DNA of 64,000 bases from Segniliparus sp051660745 (GTDB lineage: Bacteria; Actinomycetota; Actinomycetes; Mycobacteriales; Mycobacteriaceae), in contig NZ_JBOFQF010000028.1 in assembly GCF_051660745.1 (NCBI RefSeq), forward strand, positions 1 to 64,000, written 5' to 3'. The position numbers and the translations under genes were made by a program. The notes beneath the pieces are model-generated. The model was not told where the DNA came from, ran no database searches, and saw only the letters and a program-made list of their open reading frames with translations. Each line of letters begins with the position of its first letter. Position 1 is the first letter of the stretch. This document shows positions 33,951 through 42,693 of the stretch, in pieces.

Positions 33951-34688
33951 TCACGGCTTGGCGGCGCGGAACTGTTGCGCGCCCTCGAATTGCGAGCGGG
34001 GCTTGACGGTGATCGAGTCGATGTTGACGTGCGCGGGGCGAGTCGCGATGAAACCGATGACTTCCGCGATGTCTTGGGCCACCAATGGGGTGATTCCCTC
34101 GTACACCGAATCGGCCCTCGCCTGGTCGCCGCCGAACCGGACGAGCGAGAACTCGGTGTTCACGGCGCCGGGTTTGACTTCCGAGACCCTGATCGGCTCG
34201 CCCTTGAGCTCCAGCCGCAACGTGCGGTGCAGTGCGGACTGGGCGTGCTTCGCGGCGGTGTACGCGGAGCCTCCCGTGTACACCGTGTCCGCCGCGATCG
34301 AAGTCACTGTGACGATGAGCGCGTCGTCGGAAGCGCGGAGCAGCGGAAGCAGCGCTTTCGTGACCCGGAGGGTGCCGAACACGTTGACTTCGATATTCGC
34401 CCGCCACTCGTCGACAGAGGCGTCTTCGAACGCGGTGAGGCCGAACGCGCCGCCCGCGTTGTTCACGAGGACGTCCACCGAGGGGAGCTGCGCGGCGAAC
34501 TCGTCCACCGACTTCTGATCGGTGACGTCCAAGGGCAGCGCCCTCGCGCCGATCCGCTCGGCGACCGCGCTGAGCCGGTCGAGCCGCCTGGCCCCGACGA
34601 CCACGTCGAAACCGGCCTCGACCAGCGTCGCGGCGGTCGCCTCGCCGATCCCGGAACTTGCGCCAGTCACCACAGCGGTACGTGTCAT
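33951..34688 (-). CDS. Short-chain dehydrogenase/reductase (Rv0484c-like)
   Basis: A 245-aa classical SDR: cofactor motif TGASSGIG near the start, NNAGG, and the active site Ser-Ile-Ala-Ala then YTAAK (SAYTAAKHAQSAL). An Arg after the Rossmann turn (GARRLDRL) points to NADP(H). TACGAT lies six bases before the ATG (leaderless pattern). It is divergent from the leader ORF of the Rv0485-like/mshA operon, as Rv0484c is from Rv0485. The substrate is unknown. Confidence 0.87.
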   Translation of the reverse strand: MTRTAVVTGASSGIGEATAATLVEAGFDVVVGARRLDRLSAVAERIGARALPLDVTDQKSVDEFAAQLPSVDVLVNNAGGAFGLTAFEDASVDEWRANIEVNVFGTLRVTKALLPLLRASDDALIVTVTSIAADTVYTGGSAYTAAKHAQSALHRTLRLELKGEPIRVSEVKPGAVNTEFSLVRFGGDQARADSVYEGITPLVAQDIAEVIGFIATRPAHVNIDSITVKPRSQFEGAQQFRAAKP

Positions 34689-34745
34689 GCCGCCATCGTA
34701 GCCCGGTGCTCGGCGATCTGGCCTGCCCTGTGTTAATCTGTGCCC

Positions 34746-34838
34746 ATGCAGGCCTCGAACAAGTTGCCGGCCCATGAGCTCACCGCTCTGGGCAATCGCC
34801 TGCCGCCCATTCGGGAATTGTGTCGCTTCTGCTGTTGA
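34746..34838 (+). CDS. Leaderless 30-aa leader ORF ending Cys-Arg-Phe-Cys-Cys
   Basis: This short ORF is too small for normal gene calling. TAATCT (34734-34739) lies exactly six bases before the ATG, the same spacing as at many genes in this window. That implies the mRNA starts at the ATG. It encodes 30 residues with no obvious domain, and three of the last five codons are Cys (TGT, TGC, TGT) just before TGA. It precedes the ROK-like regulator and mshA, whose pathway consumes cysteine. Leaderless poly-cysteine short ORFs are known cysteine-responsive attenuators in mycobacteria, so a sensing role is inferred. It might instead be a chance ORF. Confidence 0.55.
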   Translation: MQASNKLPAHELTALGNRLPPIRELCRFCC

Positions 34839-35011
34839 CCGCCCGTGCGCGCCTCCCGCGAAAGAGCAGATCTCACTGATCTTTAACCCCCCGACCTCAA
34901 GGGGCTCGCGACGGAACGCCGGATTTGAACTTTCTGTTCCCAATCTCCACAGCAGACATTCCGCCAGCGAACGAAGAGCTGGCGCTCTCGACAGAGGAAT
35001 TCCACGACATC
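34839..35011 (+). other. Untranslated stretch between leader ORF and ROK-like gene
   Basis: With the leader ORF this completes a 323-base stretch (34689-35011) without a conventional gene. It holds small inverted repeats AGATC/GATCT (34868-34872 and 34878-34882) and CCCC/GGGG (34889-34892 and 34901-34904), then GAGGA at 34994-34998 ahead of the next ATG. These could form alternative structures, but no strong terminator is visible. Confidence 0.4.
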
Positions 35012-36355
35012 ATGGCTTCTCCATTGCTTTCTCCGACCCGTGTCCCCAGCCCTTCCCGTTTGCTCGTGCGACCGGAGACCGCCGTTCGGGGCGAAACCGC
35101 CGTGCGGCTGCGCCCGGTCGGCCTTCCCGTCCGTCGAGACCTGGGCCGCGTGGTCCAGCCCCGGCTGGGCTTCTCCGACGTCCCCGCCTCGGCGGTCCTG
35201 CACGCCGCGCGCGGCAAAGGGGCCGTGAGCCGGGACGTGCTCGCGAAATCGACCGACCTCTCGGTCGCGACCGTGAACCGCCAAGTCGTCGCGCTGCTCG
35301 AGGCGGGGCTGCTGCGCGAGCGGGCCGACCTCGCGCCGAGCGGCCTTGTCGGGCGCCCGCGCGTGCCCGTCGAGGTCGACCACGAGCCTTATCTCGTGCT
35401 CGGCGTCTACGTGGGGCTCAACTCCGTCTCCATTGTCGCGGGCGATATCCGGGGGAAGGTGCTCGACTCCGCGGAGTTCCCGACCCCGCGCGGGAACGTC
35501 AAAGACGCCCTTGAGCAGATCGCGTCGAGCGCGCGGCAGTACTTGGTGCGTTGGCCGCGCAGGCGCCCGCTGTGGGCAGGGGTGGCGAGCGTCGGCTCGG
35601 TCGACCCTGTCGCGGGCACGACGACCCGTGCGGAGCTGGGCTGGAAGGACGCGCCGCTCGCCGGGGTCGTCTCCGCGAAACTCGGCCTGCCGACCTCGCT
35701 CGCGGTGCAGGTCGAAGCGGTCGCCGCAGCGGAGCTGCTGCTGCCGCCGAGCAACCACGTCGTGACGAGCCCGGTGCGGGAGCGGACCACGCTGCACTTC
35801 TACGGCAGGGAGTCGCTGGGCACGGCGCTGACGATCGGCGGCAGGGTGCACAGCCCGAAGAGCGGTCCGGGCACGATCTCGCATCTGCCGGTGCGCTCCA
35901 AGCTCCTCCTCGGCCACGAGGGCGCGGGCGCCCTCGCCGACGCGGTGAGCGACAGCGCCGTGGCGCTCGCGTGGACCAGGCTCACCGGAGCCAAGGCCCA
36001 TCCTCGGTCCGCGCAGACAGTGCAAGACGTGATCCGCCAGGCGGCGGCAGGAGATTCCGTCGCCCAAGAGCTCTTGGGCGAGCGCTCGCGCCTCTTCGGC
36101 GAGTCGGTCGCCATCGCGGCGAGCTTCGTGAACCCGGACGAGGTGGTGCTCGGCGGGCAGGCGTTCACCTCGTACCCGGAAGCCGCCGAGCAGGTGGCGA
36201 AGGCGTTCCAGGAGGCATCGGCCACACCGGGCGTCCCGGTCCGCGTCACCCGGCTCGGCTCGAAAGTCCAGGAGTTCGCCGCGCTCGCGGTCGCGCTCTC
36301 CGCGGTCTGGGCGGACCCGATCGGGGCATGGCGCCAGGCAGGTCTCGCGGCGTGA
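35012..36355 (+). CDS. ROK-family transcriptional regulator (Rv0485-like)
   Basis: A 447-aa protein. A winged-helix DNA-binding part lies at about 70-115 (SRDVLAKSTDLSVATVNRQV), followed by a ROK-type sugar-kinase-like domain (LVLGVYVGLNSVSIVAGDI; GVASVGSVDPVAGT; ALTIGGRVH). The zinc motif (CxCGxxGC) and the intact kinase phosphate loop are absent, so it is a regulator only. The ATG at 35012 follows GAGGA by 13 bases; a TTG at 34925 and a GTG at 35040 are alternatives. It lies 38 bases before mshA, as Rv0485 does in M. tuberculosis. Confidence 0.8.
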   Translation: MASPLLSPTRVPSPSRLLVRPETAVRGETAVRLRPVGLPVRRDLGRVVQPRLGFSDVPASAVLHAARGKGAVSRDVLAKSTDLSVATVNRQVVALLEAGLLRERADLAPSGLVGRPRVPVEVDHEPYLVLGVYVGLNSVSIVAGDIRGKVLDSAEFPTPRGNVKDALEQIASSARQYLVRWPRRRPLWAGVASVGSVDPVAGTTTRAELGWKDAPLAGVVSAKLGLPTSLAVQVEAVAAAELLLPPSNHVVTSPVRERTTLHFYGRESLGTALTIGGRVHSPKSGPGTISHLPVRSKLLLGHEGAGALADAVSDSAVALAWTRLTGAKAHPRSAQTVQDVIRQAAAGDSVAQELLGERSRLFGESVAIAASFVNPDEVVLGGQAFTSYPEAAEQVAKAFQEASATPGVPVRVTRLGSKVQEFAALAVALSAVWADPIGAWRQAGLAA

Positions 36356-36393
36356 TTTGACGGCGCGCGGAGGAGGTGTCCTACCCTGGAGGG

Positions 36394-37707
36394 ATGGCCA
36401 CCTCCTCCAGACCCCGGCCGCCAGCGGTCTCGACACTGGCCAGCCGGTCGCCGACGCAGCCGCGCCGTGTGGCGGTGCTCTCCTTGCACACCTCTCCCTG
36501 GGCGCAGCCCGGGAGCGGCGACGCGGGCGGTATGAACGTGTACATCCGCAACACGTCGATTGCTTTGGCGCGTCGCGGGGTCGCGGTCGAGATCTTCACC
36601 AGGGCGACTTCCTCGGACGACCCGCCGAGCTGGGAGCCAGTGCCCGGAGTGGTCTTGCGCAACGTTGTCGCGGGTCCTTTCGAGGGGTTGCGCAAAGAGG
36701 AGCTGCCCAGCCAGCTCTGCGCGTTCACTGCGGGGGTGCTCCGCGAATGCCTCGGGCATGAGGCGTGGCACCACAGCCTCGTCCACTCGCACTACTGGCT
36801 GTCCGGCCAAGTCGGCTGGCTCATCAAGGACCGGCTCGGCGTGCCGCTCGTGCACACCGCGCACACGCTGGCCGCGGTGAAGAACGCGACACTGGCCGAA
36901 GGCGACGCCCCGGAGCCGTTGCAACGGCTGGTGGGGGAGGGCCAGCTCGTCGCAGAGTCGGACCGAATGATCGTCAACACCCAGGTCGAGGCCGAGCACT
37001 TGGCGCAGTACTACGCGGCAGACCCGCAGAAGATCGACGTGGTGGCTCCGGGGGTGGACCTCTCGGTTTTCCGGCCCGGCGGCAAAGCCGTTGCGCGCGC
37101 GGGCCTCGGCCTCGACCCGGCCGAACAGATTGTGGCGTTCGTCGGCAGGATCCAGCCGCTCAAAGGCCCGGACATCTTGCTCGCCGCCATGGCCCCGATC
37201 CTGCGGTCGAAGCCGGGAGTCCGGCTGTTGGTCGTCGGCGAGGCCTCGGGCTCGGGCCTGAGCCCCGAGCGGCTGATGGCGGCGGCCGAGGAGTTCGGCG
37301 TCGCGGGCCAAGTGACAATGTGGCCCGCCCAGCCGCCCGCCCGGCTCGCGCAGATCTACCGCGCGGCCGACCTTGTCGCGGTGCCGAGCCATTCGGAGTC
37401 CTTCGGCCTGGTCGCCATCGAGGCGCAGGCGTGCGGCACGCCGGTGGTCGCGGCTGAAGTCGGCGGCCTGCCGGTGGCGGTCGCGGACCAGGTGAGCGGC
37501 GTGCTGGTGGACAGCTGGGCGCCCGAGCGCTGGAGCGAGGAGATCGCGAGCTTGCTCGCCGCGCCGAAGCTGCTGCGCGAGATGGGGGAGGCCGGCGTCG
37601 TGCACGCCAGCCGTTTCTCGTGGGACGCCACGGTCGACGGGCTCCTCGCCTCGTACCAGGCGGCGCTGCGCCCCGCCGCCACGCAGATGCGGGCGGTGAG
37701 CGGGTGA
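36394..37707 (+). CDS. mshA: D-inositol-3-phosphate glycosyltransferase MshA (mycothiol)
   Basis: A 437-aa GT-B family 4 glycosyltransferase that joins GlcNAc from UDP-GlcNAc to inositol-3-phosphate, the first step of mycothiol synthesis. Key segments are HTSPWAQPGSGDAGGMNVYI (acceptor site), VHSHYWLSGQVGWL, FVGRIQPLKGPDI and ESFGLVAIEAQACGTPVVAA (the E-x7-E motif). TACCCT six bases before the ATG suggests a leaderless start there; a GTG at 36376 is also open. It overlaps the next gene by four bases. Confidence 0.93.
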   Translation: MATSSRPRPPAVSTLASRSPTQPRRVAVLSLHTSPWAQPGSGDAGGMNVYIRNTSIALARRGVAVEIFTRATSSDDPPSWEPVPGVVLRNVVAGPFEGLRKEELPSQLCAFTAGVLRECLGHEAWHHSLVHSHYWLSGQVGWLIKDRLGVPLVHTAHTLAAVKNATLAEGDAPEPLQRLVGEGQLVAESDRMIVNTQVEAEHLAQYYAADPQKIDVVAPGVDLSVFRPGGKAVARAGLGLDPAEQIVAFVGRIQPLKGPDILLAAMAPILRSKPGVRLLVVGEASGSGLSPERLMAAAEEFGVAGQVTMWPAQPPARLAQIYRAADLVAVPSHSESFGLVAIEAQACGTPVVAAEVGGLPVAVADQVSGVLVDSWAPERWSEEIASLLAAPKLLREMGEAGVVHASRFSWDATVDGLLASYQAALRPAATQMRAVSG

Positions 37708-38207
37708 GCGAGGCGGACGGGACGCGCGAGCGGCTCCGCGACAGCCTGCGCGAGCTGGAGATCGATGCGGAGGAGATCGAAGAGCACAGAGTCTTCTGGG
37801 TGGTCCTCCCCGCCGAGCGCCGCCACCAGGTCGGCGTCGCCCTCGCGCCGCGCGACGGCGGGGTCCGGGTCGAGGCGTTCGTCTGCCGTGCCCCCGAGGA
37901 GAACCACGAGGACGTGTTCCGATTCCTCTTGCAACGCAACCAAGGGCTGTACGGGGTGCATTACACTATCGACAAGCCCGGCGACGTGTACCTGATCGGG
38001 TACATTCCAAAAGCCGCGCTCGGGGCGGACGAGCTCGACCGGGTGCTTGGGCAAATCGTGCTCGCCGTCGATTCCGACTTCAACCAATTGCTCTCGCTCG
38101 GCTTCGCGGAGGCGATCCGGCGGGAATGGCAGTGGCGGACTTCGCGAGGGGAGTCGACGAAGAACCTCGCGGCGTTCACCCATCTGCTCGACGAGAGCGG
38201 GGCCTGA
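37704..38207 (+). CDS. YbjN-family protein (Rv0487-like)
   Basis: A 167-aa soluble protein of the YbjN/type III-chaperone-like fold (VFWVVLPAERRHQVGVALAP; RFLLQRNQGLYGVHYTI; FNQLLSLGFAEAIRRE). The GTG overlaps the mshA stop (GTGA), so the two are coupled. The same pair occurs in M. tuberculosis (mshA-Rv0487). The function is not established, but the coupling suggests a link to mycothiol synthesis. Confidence 0.82.
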   Translation: MSEADGTRERLRDSLRELEIDAEEIEEHRVFWVVLPAERRHQVGVALAPRDGGVRVEAFVCRAPEENHEDVFRFLLQRNQGLYGVHYTIDKPGDVYLIGYIPKAALGADELDRVLGQIVLAVDSDFNQLLSLGFAEAIRREWQWRTSRGESTKNLAAFTHLLDESGA

Positions 38208-38256
38208 TCACGCCTGCCCGCAGGCGATGTGTCCCGCGTCTCAGTAGTATGGACAT

Positions 38257-39183
38257 GTGTCTTTTCGCGCGCAGACGTCTGACCTGGCCGCCGAACGCTT
38301 CGACGGGATCGGCCCCGGGTCGCTCCTCTGGCAGCTGGCGGGCGATTCCCGCATCGCGTACGCAGGCGGCATGGCGGGGATCCTGCAGACCATGCACCCA
38401 GTGATCGGGCAGGCCCTCGTCGACCACTCCGACTTTTTCGACGATCCGATGGACCGGGTCTTTCGTTCTTTGCCGGGGATCGTCGGAGTCGTCTACGACG
38501 ACCCGAAGGCGCAGACCGGGCACACGGTGCGCGATTTCCACAAGGAGATCAAGGGCTCGTTCGCGGACGGGAGGCGCTACCACGCCCTCGACCCCGCCAC
38601 GTACTGGTGGGCGCATGCCACGTTCCACATGATGGCGGAGCATGTCGCGGACGTGTACTCCCTGCGCCCGCTCGGCGACGACGAGCGCGAGCGGCTCTAC
38701 CAAGAGGGCGTCGCGTGGTACCGCCGCTACGGCGTGAGCGAGGCCCCGGTGCCGAAGGACCGGGCCGCGTTCCAGGTCGAATGGGACCGGCATTGCGCCG
38801 AAGTGCTGCAGCCGAACCCGGCTTCGGACTGGCTGCTCAAGCTCGTCGACGGACGGGTCTTCCCCAAGGTCGGCAGGCCCGCCTACTTGCCGTTCCCGGA
38901 GCGCTATCACCGCGTCGGCAACGCGATGCTGCGCCAAGGCCTGGTCAGAAAGCTCATCGGCCCGCCGTTGCGGCTCTCATACGTCGGTGCCCTCCCGGCA
39001 ATCGTGCGCGAGCGTTTCGGGATCGAGTGGACGCAGTCCGAGGAGCGGCAGTACTGGCGCCAGGCCAGGCGCGTCGCCGTGGAATGGCGCGTCCGTCCGA
39101 CGGCCTGGCGCTGGTACCCGAGGGCCTACGCGGGGTGGATTCGCGCGACCGGGGCCCCGCCGCCGCGCTCAGCCTCGCGGTGA
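38257..39183 (+). CDS. DUF2236 / MpaB-type oxygenase-like protein
   Basis: A 308-aa mostly helical protein with the DUF2236 features: GDSRIAYAGGMAGILQTMHP, HTVRDFHKEIKG, and WWAHATFHMMAEHV with His residues positioned as in the heme-binding rubber oxygenase (Lcp) group. A heme-dependent oxygenase role is inferred and not proven. TAGTAT lies six bases before the GTG, suggesting leaderless expression. No signal peptide is present. Confidence 0.75.
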   Translation: MSFRAQTSDLAAERFDGIGPGSLLWQLAGDSRIAYAGGMAGILQTMHPVIGQALVDHSDFFDDPMDRVFRSLPGIVGVVYDDPKAQTGHTVRDFHKEIKGSFADGRRYHALDPATYWWAHATFHMMAEHVADVYSLRPLGDDERERLYQEGVAWYRRYGVSEAPVPKDRAAFQVEWDRHCAEVLQPNPASDWLLKLVDGRVFPKVGRPAYLPFPERYHRVGNAMLRQGLVRKLIGPPLRLSYVGALPAIVRERFGIEWTQSEERQYWRQARRVAVEWRVRPTAWRWYPRAYAGWIRATGAPPPRSASR

Positions 39184-40173
39184 CTACCTCGGCTGCGGCA
39201 GCGGCATGCCCCGCTCGGCGAGGACTTCGCGAAGGACGTCCGGATAGTCGGTGATGATGCCGTCGACCCCGGACTCCACGAGTTCGGCCATCGTGGCCTT
39301 GTCGTCCACGGTCCATGGGATGACTTTCAAACCGAGGTCGTGGGCATGCGCCACGTACTCGGGGGTGACGAGCAGCTCGAAGCCGGGGTCGCCGATCTTG
39401 CCGTCCTGGGGATCGCCGTACTGCGGGGAGATCGCGCTCGCGCCGATGGACTGCGCCGCCGCGACGACGTCGCCGCCGAAGTCGTCGAGCGCGATCCCGC
39501 CGAGCCACGGGTTGCTCGCGGTCGGGTCTGCGGAGAAGGCGGGGGAGGAGAGCGCGACGAGCGGCAGCTCGGGGGCGATCTGGCGCATGAGTTTGAGCGA
39601 TCCCCAGTCGAAGCTCTCGATAGTGACCTGCCTGACGAGCCCGGCCCTGCGGATCTCCTCCGCGACGACTCGCACGAACTCCTCGCGGGGCGCGGTCTCG
39701 GAAGGCGCTCCGGCCTCGACTTTCGTCTCGATGTTCATCCGGGTCGCGCCGCCGCCGCGTTCGCGGACCAGGTTCAGCACCGAGCGCAGCGTCGGCATCT
39801 TCGCTCCCGGCGCGGCCTGCTGCCTGGGGTACTGCGGCAAGGTCTTCGAACCGCAGTCCAGCGTCTCGACCTGCGCGAGCGTGAGGTCTTTGATGAACCG
39901 CCCGACGTATTTGCCGGAGCATTTCGCGGGGTCGACCTTCCGGTCGTGCGTGATCACCGCCACGTGGTCTTTGGTGATCTGCACGTCCATCTCCAGCGTG
40001 GTGACTCCCACGGAGAGCCCCTTCGAGAAGGAGTCGATGGTGGACTCCACCATGAGGCCGAGACCGCCCCGATGGGCTTGCAAGTCGAAGTCCGGCGCCG
40101 GGCTCCCGCTTGCCGCCGAAGCGGTCCCGAAGCTGACGGCCGAGACCATGAGGGCGGCGCGGATCGATCCCAT
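39184..40173 (-). CDS. Secreted glycerophosphodiester phosphodiesterase
   Basis: A 329-aa GDPD-family TIM barrel with a signal peptide of about 22 residues (cleavage near TASA-ASG). The active site has QAHRGG (His, Arg), ESTIDSF (Glu) and LEMDVQITKDHVAVITHDR (metal-binding Glu/Asp and second His). It hydrolyses glycerophosphodiesters outside the membrane. TACTAT lies seven bases before the ATG; an ATG nine bases upstream is the alternative. It is divergent from the FAH-family gene, and only 25 bases separate the two starts. Confidence 0.87.
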   Translation of the reverse strand: MGSIRAALMVSAVSFGTASAASGSPAPDFDLQAHRGGLGLMVESTIDSFSKGLSVGVTTLEMDVQITKDHVAVITHDRKVDPAKCSGKYVGRFIKDLTLAQVETLDCGSKTLPQYPRQQAAPGAKMPTLRSVLNLVRERGGGATRMNIETKVEAGAPSETAPREEFVRVVAEEIRRAGLVRQVTIESFDWGSLKLMRQIAPELPLVALSSPAFSADPTASNPWLGGIALDDFGGDVVAAAQSIGASAISPQYGDPQDGKIGDPGFELLVTPEYVAHAHDLGLKVIPWTVDDKATMAELVESGVDGIITDYPDVLREVLAERGMPLPQPR

Positions 40174-40198
40174 GGTCTCCATAGTAGGCTCGGAACCC

Positions 40199-41005
40199 AT
40201 GAGACTAGGCAGGGTAGCGAGTCCGGACGGCGTCGCGTTCGTGCGAGTGGAAGGCGATGGCCCGGACGCGATCGCCCACGAGATCGCCGACCACCCATTC
40301 GGGGACCCTGCGTACACGGGGCGGCGCTGGCCGCTCGCCGATCTGCGTCTGCTCGCCCCGATCCTCGCGTCCAAGGTGGTCTGCGTCGGCAAAAACTACC
40401 TCGCGCACGCCAGGGAGATGGGCGGCGAGCCGCCGGAGGAGCCGGTGATCTTCCTGAAGCCCTCCACGTCGATCATCGGCCCGCGCACCCCGATCGTGCT
40501 GCCGTCCGAAGCCGAGACCGTGCACCACGAGGGCGAGCTCGCGATCGTCATCGGCCGTCCATGCCGCAATGTGCCGCGCGACGAGGCGTTCTCCGTCGTG
40601 CTCGGCTACACCATCGGCAACGACGTGTCCGCGCGCGACCAGCAGCGCCAAGACGGACAGTGGACCAGGGCCAAAGGCCATGACAGCTTCTGCCCGATCG
40701 GGCCGTGGATCGAGACCGAGCTCGACCCGGAGGACCTTGAGATCCGGACCGAGGTGCGCAGCGCGTCTGGGAAAGACTGGGAGCTGCGCCAGCATTCGCG
40801 GACGAGCCTCTTGATCCATTCCATCCCGAAGCTCATCGCGTGGTGTTCGCGGGCGATGACGCTGCTCCCTGGCGATATCATCCTCACGGGCACGCCGGAG
40901 GGGGTCGGACCGATCGTCGACGGGGACGAAGTGTCGATCACGATCGAAGGCGTCGGGACGTTGACCAACCCGGTGCAAGCGGAAGAAGGTGCGCTCCATG
41001 GCTGA
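40199..41005 (+). CDS. Fumarylacetoacetate-hydrolase-family protein (Rv2993c-like)
   Basis: A 268-aa FAH-superfamily enzyme. VVCVGKNYLAHAREMG and PVIFLKPSTSIIGP start the catalytic domain. The metal ligands are in HHEGELAIVIG, GYTIGNDVSARD and GHDSFCPIGPW; LTGTPEGVGPI is also typical. Related enzymes hydrate or isomerise 2-hydroxyhepta-2,4-diene-1,7-dioate or decarboxylate oxaloacetate. TAGGCT lies eight bases before the ATG. It overlaps gltX by 8 bases, the same gene pair as Rv2993c-gltS. Confidence 0.87.
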   Translation: MRLGRVASPDGVAFVRVEGDGPDAIAHEIADHPFGDPAYTGRRWPLADLRLLAPILASKVVCVGKNYLAHAREMGGEPPEEPVIFLKPSTSIIGPRTPIVLPSEAETVHHEGELAIVIGRPCRNVPRDEAFSVVLGYTIGNDVSARDQQRQDGQWTRAKGHDSFCPIGPWIETELDPEDLEIRTEVRSASGKDWELRQHSRTSLLIHSIPKLIAWCSRAMTLLPGDIILTGTPEGVGPIVDGDEVSITIEGVGTLTNPVQAEEGALHG

Positions 41006-42494
41006 CCGTGTGCCGGTTCGTGTCCGGTTCTGCCCCTCGCCGACGGGGACCCCGCATGTGGGCATGATCCGCACGGCCCTGTTCAACTGGGCGTTCGCCC
41101 GCCATCACGGCGGTACGTTCGTATTCCGCATCGAGGACACCGACGCGGCGCGCGACTCCGAGGAGTCGTACCGGGCGATTCTGGACTCGCTGACATGGCT
41201 GGGCCTGACCTGGGACGAAGGGCCCGAGGTCGGCGGCCCGCACGTGCCGTACCGGCAGTCGCAGCGCAGGGAGCTGTACCGCGACACGCTTGCCGCCCTC
41301 CTTGAGACGGGCGAGGCGTACGAGAGCTTCTCCACGGCCGAGGAAGTCGCGGCCCGCCATGTGGCCGCGGGCCGGGACCCCAAGCTCGGCTACGACAACT
41401 TCGACCGGACGTTGGACGAGGCCGACCGCAAGCGGTTGAAGTCGGAGGGGCGCGCGCCGGTGATCCGGCTGAAGATGCCCGACCGAGACCACGAGTGGGA
41501 CGACCTCGTCCGAGGCCGGATCACGTACCCGGCGTTGTCGCAGCCCGACTACGTGCTGAGCCGTGCGACCGGAGACCCGCTGTACACCTTGGTGAACCCG
41601 GTGGACGACGCGGTCATGGGGATCACGCACGTCTTGCGCGGGGAGGACCTGCTGTCCTCGACGCCGAGGCAGCTGGCGCTGCACGAGGCGCTCGGGCGGA
41701 TCGGCGTCGGAACGGGCAGGACGCCCCAGTTCGGCCACATGCCCTACGTGATGGGCGACAAGAACACGAAGCTCTCGAAGCGGGACCCGGAGTCCAGCCT
41801 TTTCCACCACCGCGACCGGGGGTTTGTCCCCGAGGGCCTGCTCAACTACTTGGCGCTGCTCGGCTGGGGGATCGGCGAGGACCGGGACGTGTTCTCCCTG
41901 CAGGAGATGGTGGCGGCGTTCGACATCCATGACGTGAAGTCGAGCCCGGCGCGGTTCGACCAGAAAAAGGCGGACGCGATCAACGCGGCGCATCTGCGCC
42001 TCTTGGCCCCGGAGGACTTCGCGGAGCGGCTGTGGTCGTACCTCGTCGCGCATGGCCGCCTCACGGGAGCAGAGGACCGGCGGCTCTTCGACACGGCCGC
42101 CGAGCTCGTGCAGACTCGCGTCCAGGTGCTTGGCGAGGCGTGGGACCTCTTGAAATTCCTGTACGCCTCGGAGCCGGAGTTCCAAGTGGACCCCCAGGCG
42201 GCGGCGAAGGAGCTGACGTCGAGCGCGTTGCCCGCGCTGGAAGCCGTCCTCGGCGTCCTGGACCCCGCAGTCAGCGAACCGCCGCAATGGTCGCACGAGG
42301 CGCTTGAGGCCGCGTTGCACGGCGCGCTGATCGACGGGCTGGGCCTCAAGCCGAGGGCCGCGTTCGGGCCGATCCGGGTCGCGGTCACCGGCGCGCGGAT
42401 CAGCCCGCCGCTTTTCGAGTCGATGGAACTGCTCGGGCGGGACCGGACGATCCGAAGGCTGCGGGCGGCGCACAAGGATATTCTTGGACACTGA
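40998..42494 (+). CDS. gltX: Glutamyl-tRNA synthetase
   Basis: A 498-aa class I synthetase charging tRNA-Glu. The HIGH-like motif is SPTGTPHVGM (about residues 14-23) and the KMSKS-like motif is KLSKRDPESS (about 257). The C-terminal helical anticodon-binding region is complete. AAGG lies upstream of the ATG within the preceding gene. The tRNA-Gln and tRNA-Glu genes follow directly, so enzyme and substrate tRNA are encoded together. Many actinobacteria also charge tRNA-Gln with this enzyme through GatCAB. Confidence 0.95.
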   Translation: MADRVPVRVRFCPSPTGTPHVGMIRTALFNWAFARHHGGTFVFRIEDTDAARDSEESYRAILDSLTWLGLTWDEGPEVGGPHVPYRQSQRRELYRDTLAALLETGEAYESFSTAEEVAARHVAAGRDPKLGYDNFDRTLDEADRKRLKSEGRAPVIRLKMPDRDHEWDDLVRGRITYPALSQPDYVLSRATGDPLYTLVNPVDDAVMGITHVLRGEDLLSSTPRQLALHEALGRIGVGTGRTPQFGHMPYVMGDKNTKLSKRDPESSLFHHRDRGFVPEGLLNYLALLGWGIGEDRDVFSLQEMVAAFDIHDVKSSPARFDQKKADAINAAHLRLLAPEDFAERLWSYLVAHGRLTGAEDRRLFDTAAELVQTRVQVLGEAWDLLKFLYASEPEFQVDPQAAAKELTSSALPALEAVLGVLDPAVSEPPQWSHEALEAALHGALIDGLGLKPRAAFGPIRVAVTGARISPPLFESMELLGRDRTIRRLRAAHKDILGH

Positions 42495-42513
42495 GCTCCG
42501 GGTCTGCTACACT
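42484..42513 (+). promoter_or_regulatory. Promoter of tRNA-Gln
   Basis: TTGGAC (42484-42489), an 18-base spacer and TACACT (42508-42513) lie at the gltX stop, about 50 bases before tRNA-Gln. Confidence 0.5.
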
Positions 42514-42565
42514 CGCTGACGCTGAAAAGCAAGGTCGAGCGGATGCGTCTGATCGGCCGGAGCTA

Positions 42566-42640
42566 TGGGATATGGTGTAATTGGCAACACTAGTGATTCT
42601 GGTTCACTCATTCTAGGTTCGAGTCCTGGTATCCCAGCCA
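42566..42640 (+). tRNA. tRNA-Gln (anticodon CTG)
   Basis: A 75-nt tRNA with encoded CCA. The acceptor TGGGATA pairs with TATCCCA. The anticodon stem AGTGA/TCACT holds the loop TTCTGGT (CTG). It decodes CAG. The gene order gltX-tRNA-Gln-tRNA-Glu matches M. tuberculosis. Confidence 0.95.
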
Positions 42641-42652
42641 CGTGAAAGCGTG

Positions 42653-42658
42653 TATAAT
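42653..42658 (+). promoter_or_regulatory. -10 box before tRNA-Glu
   Basis: A perfect TATAAT lies 35 bases before tRNA-Glu; the -35 would fall in the end of tRNA-Gln and is weak. A CGATCT-TCC-AGATCG hairpin (42672-42686) lies between it and the tRNA and may aid processing. Confidence 0.45.
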
Positions 42659-42693
42659 ATAAAACTCGGAACGATCTTCCAGATCGACCACAT

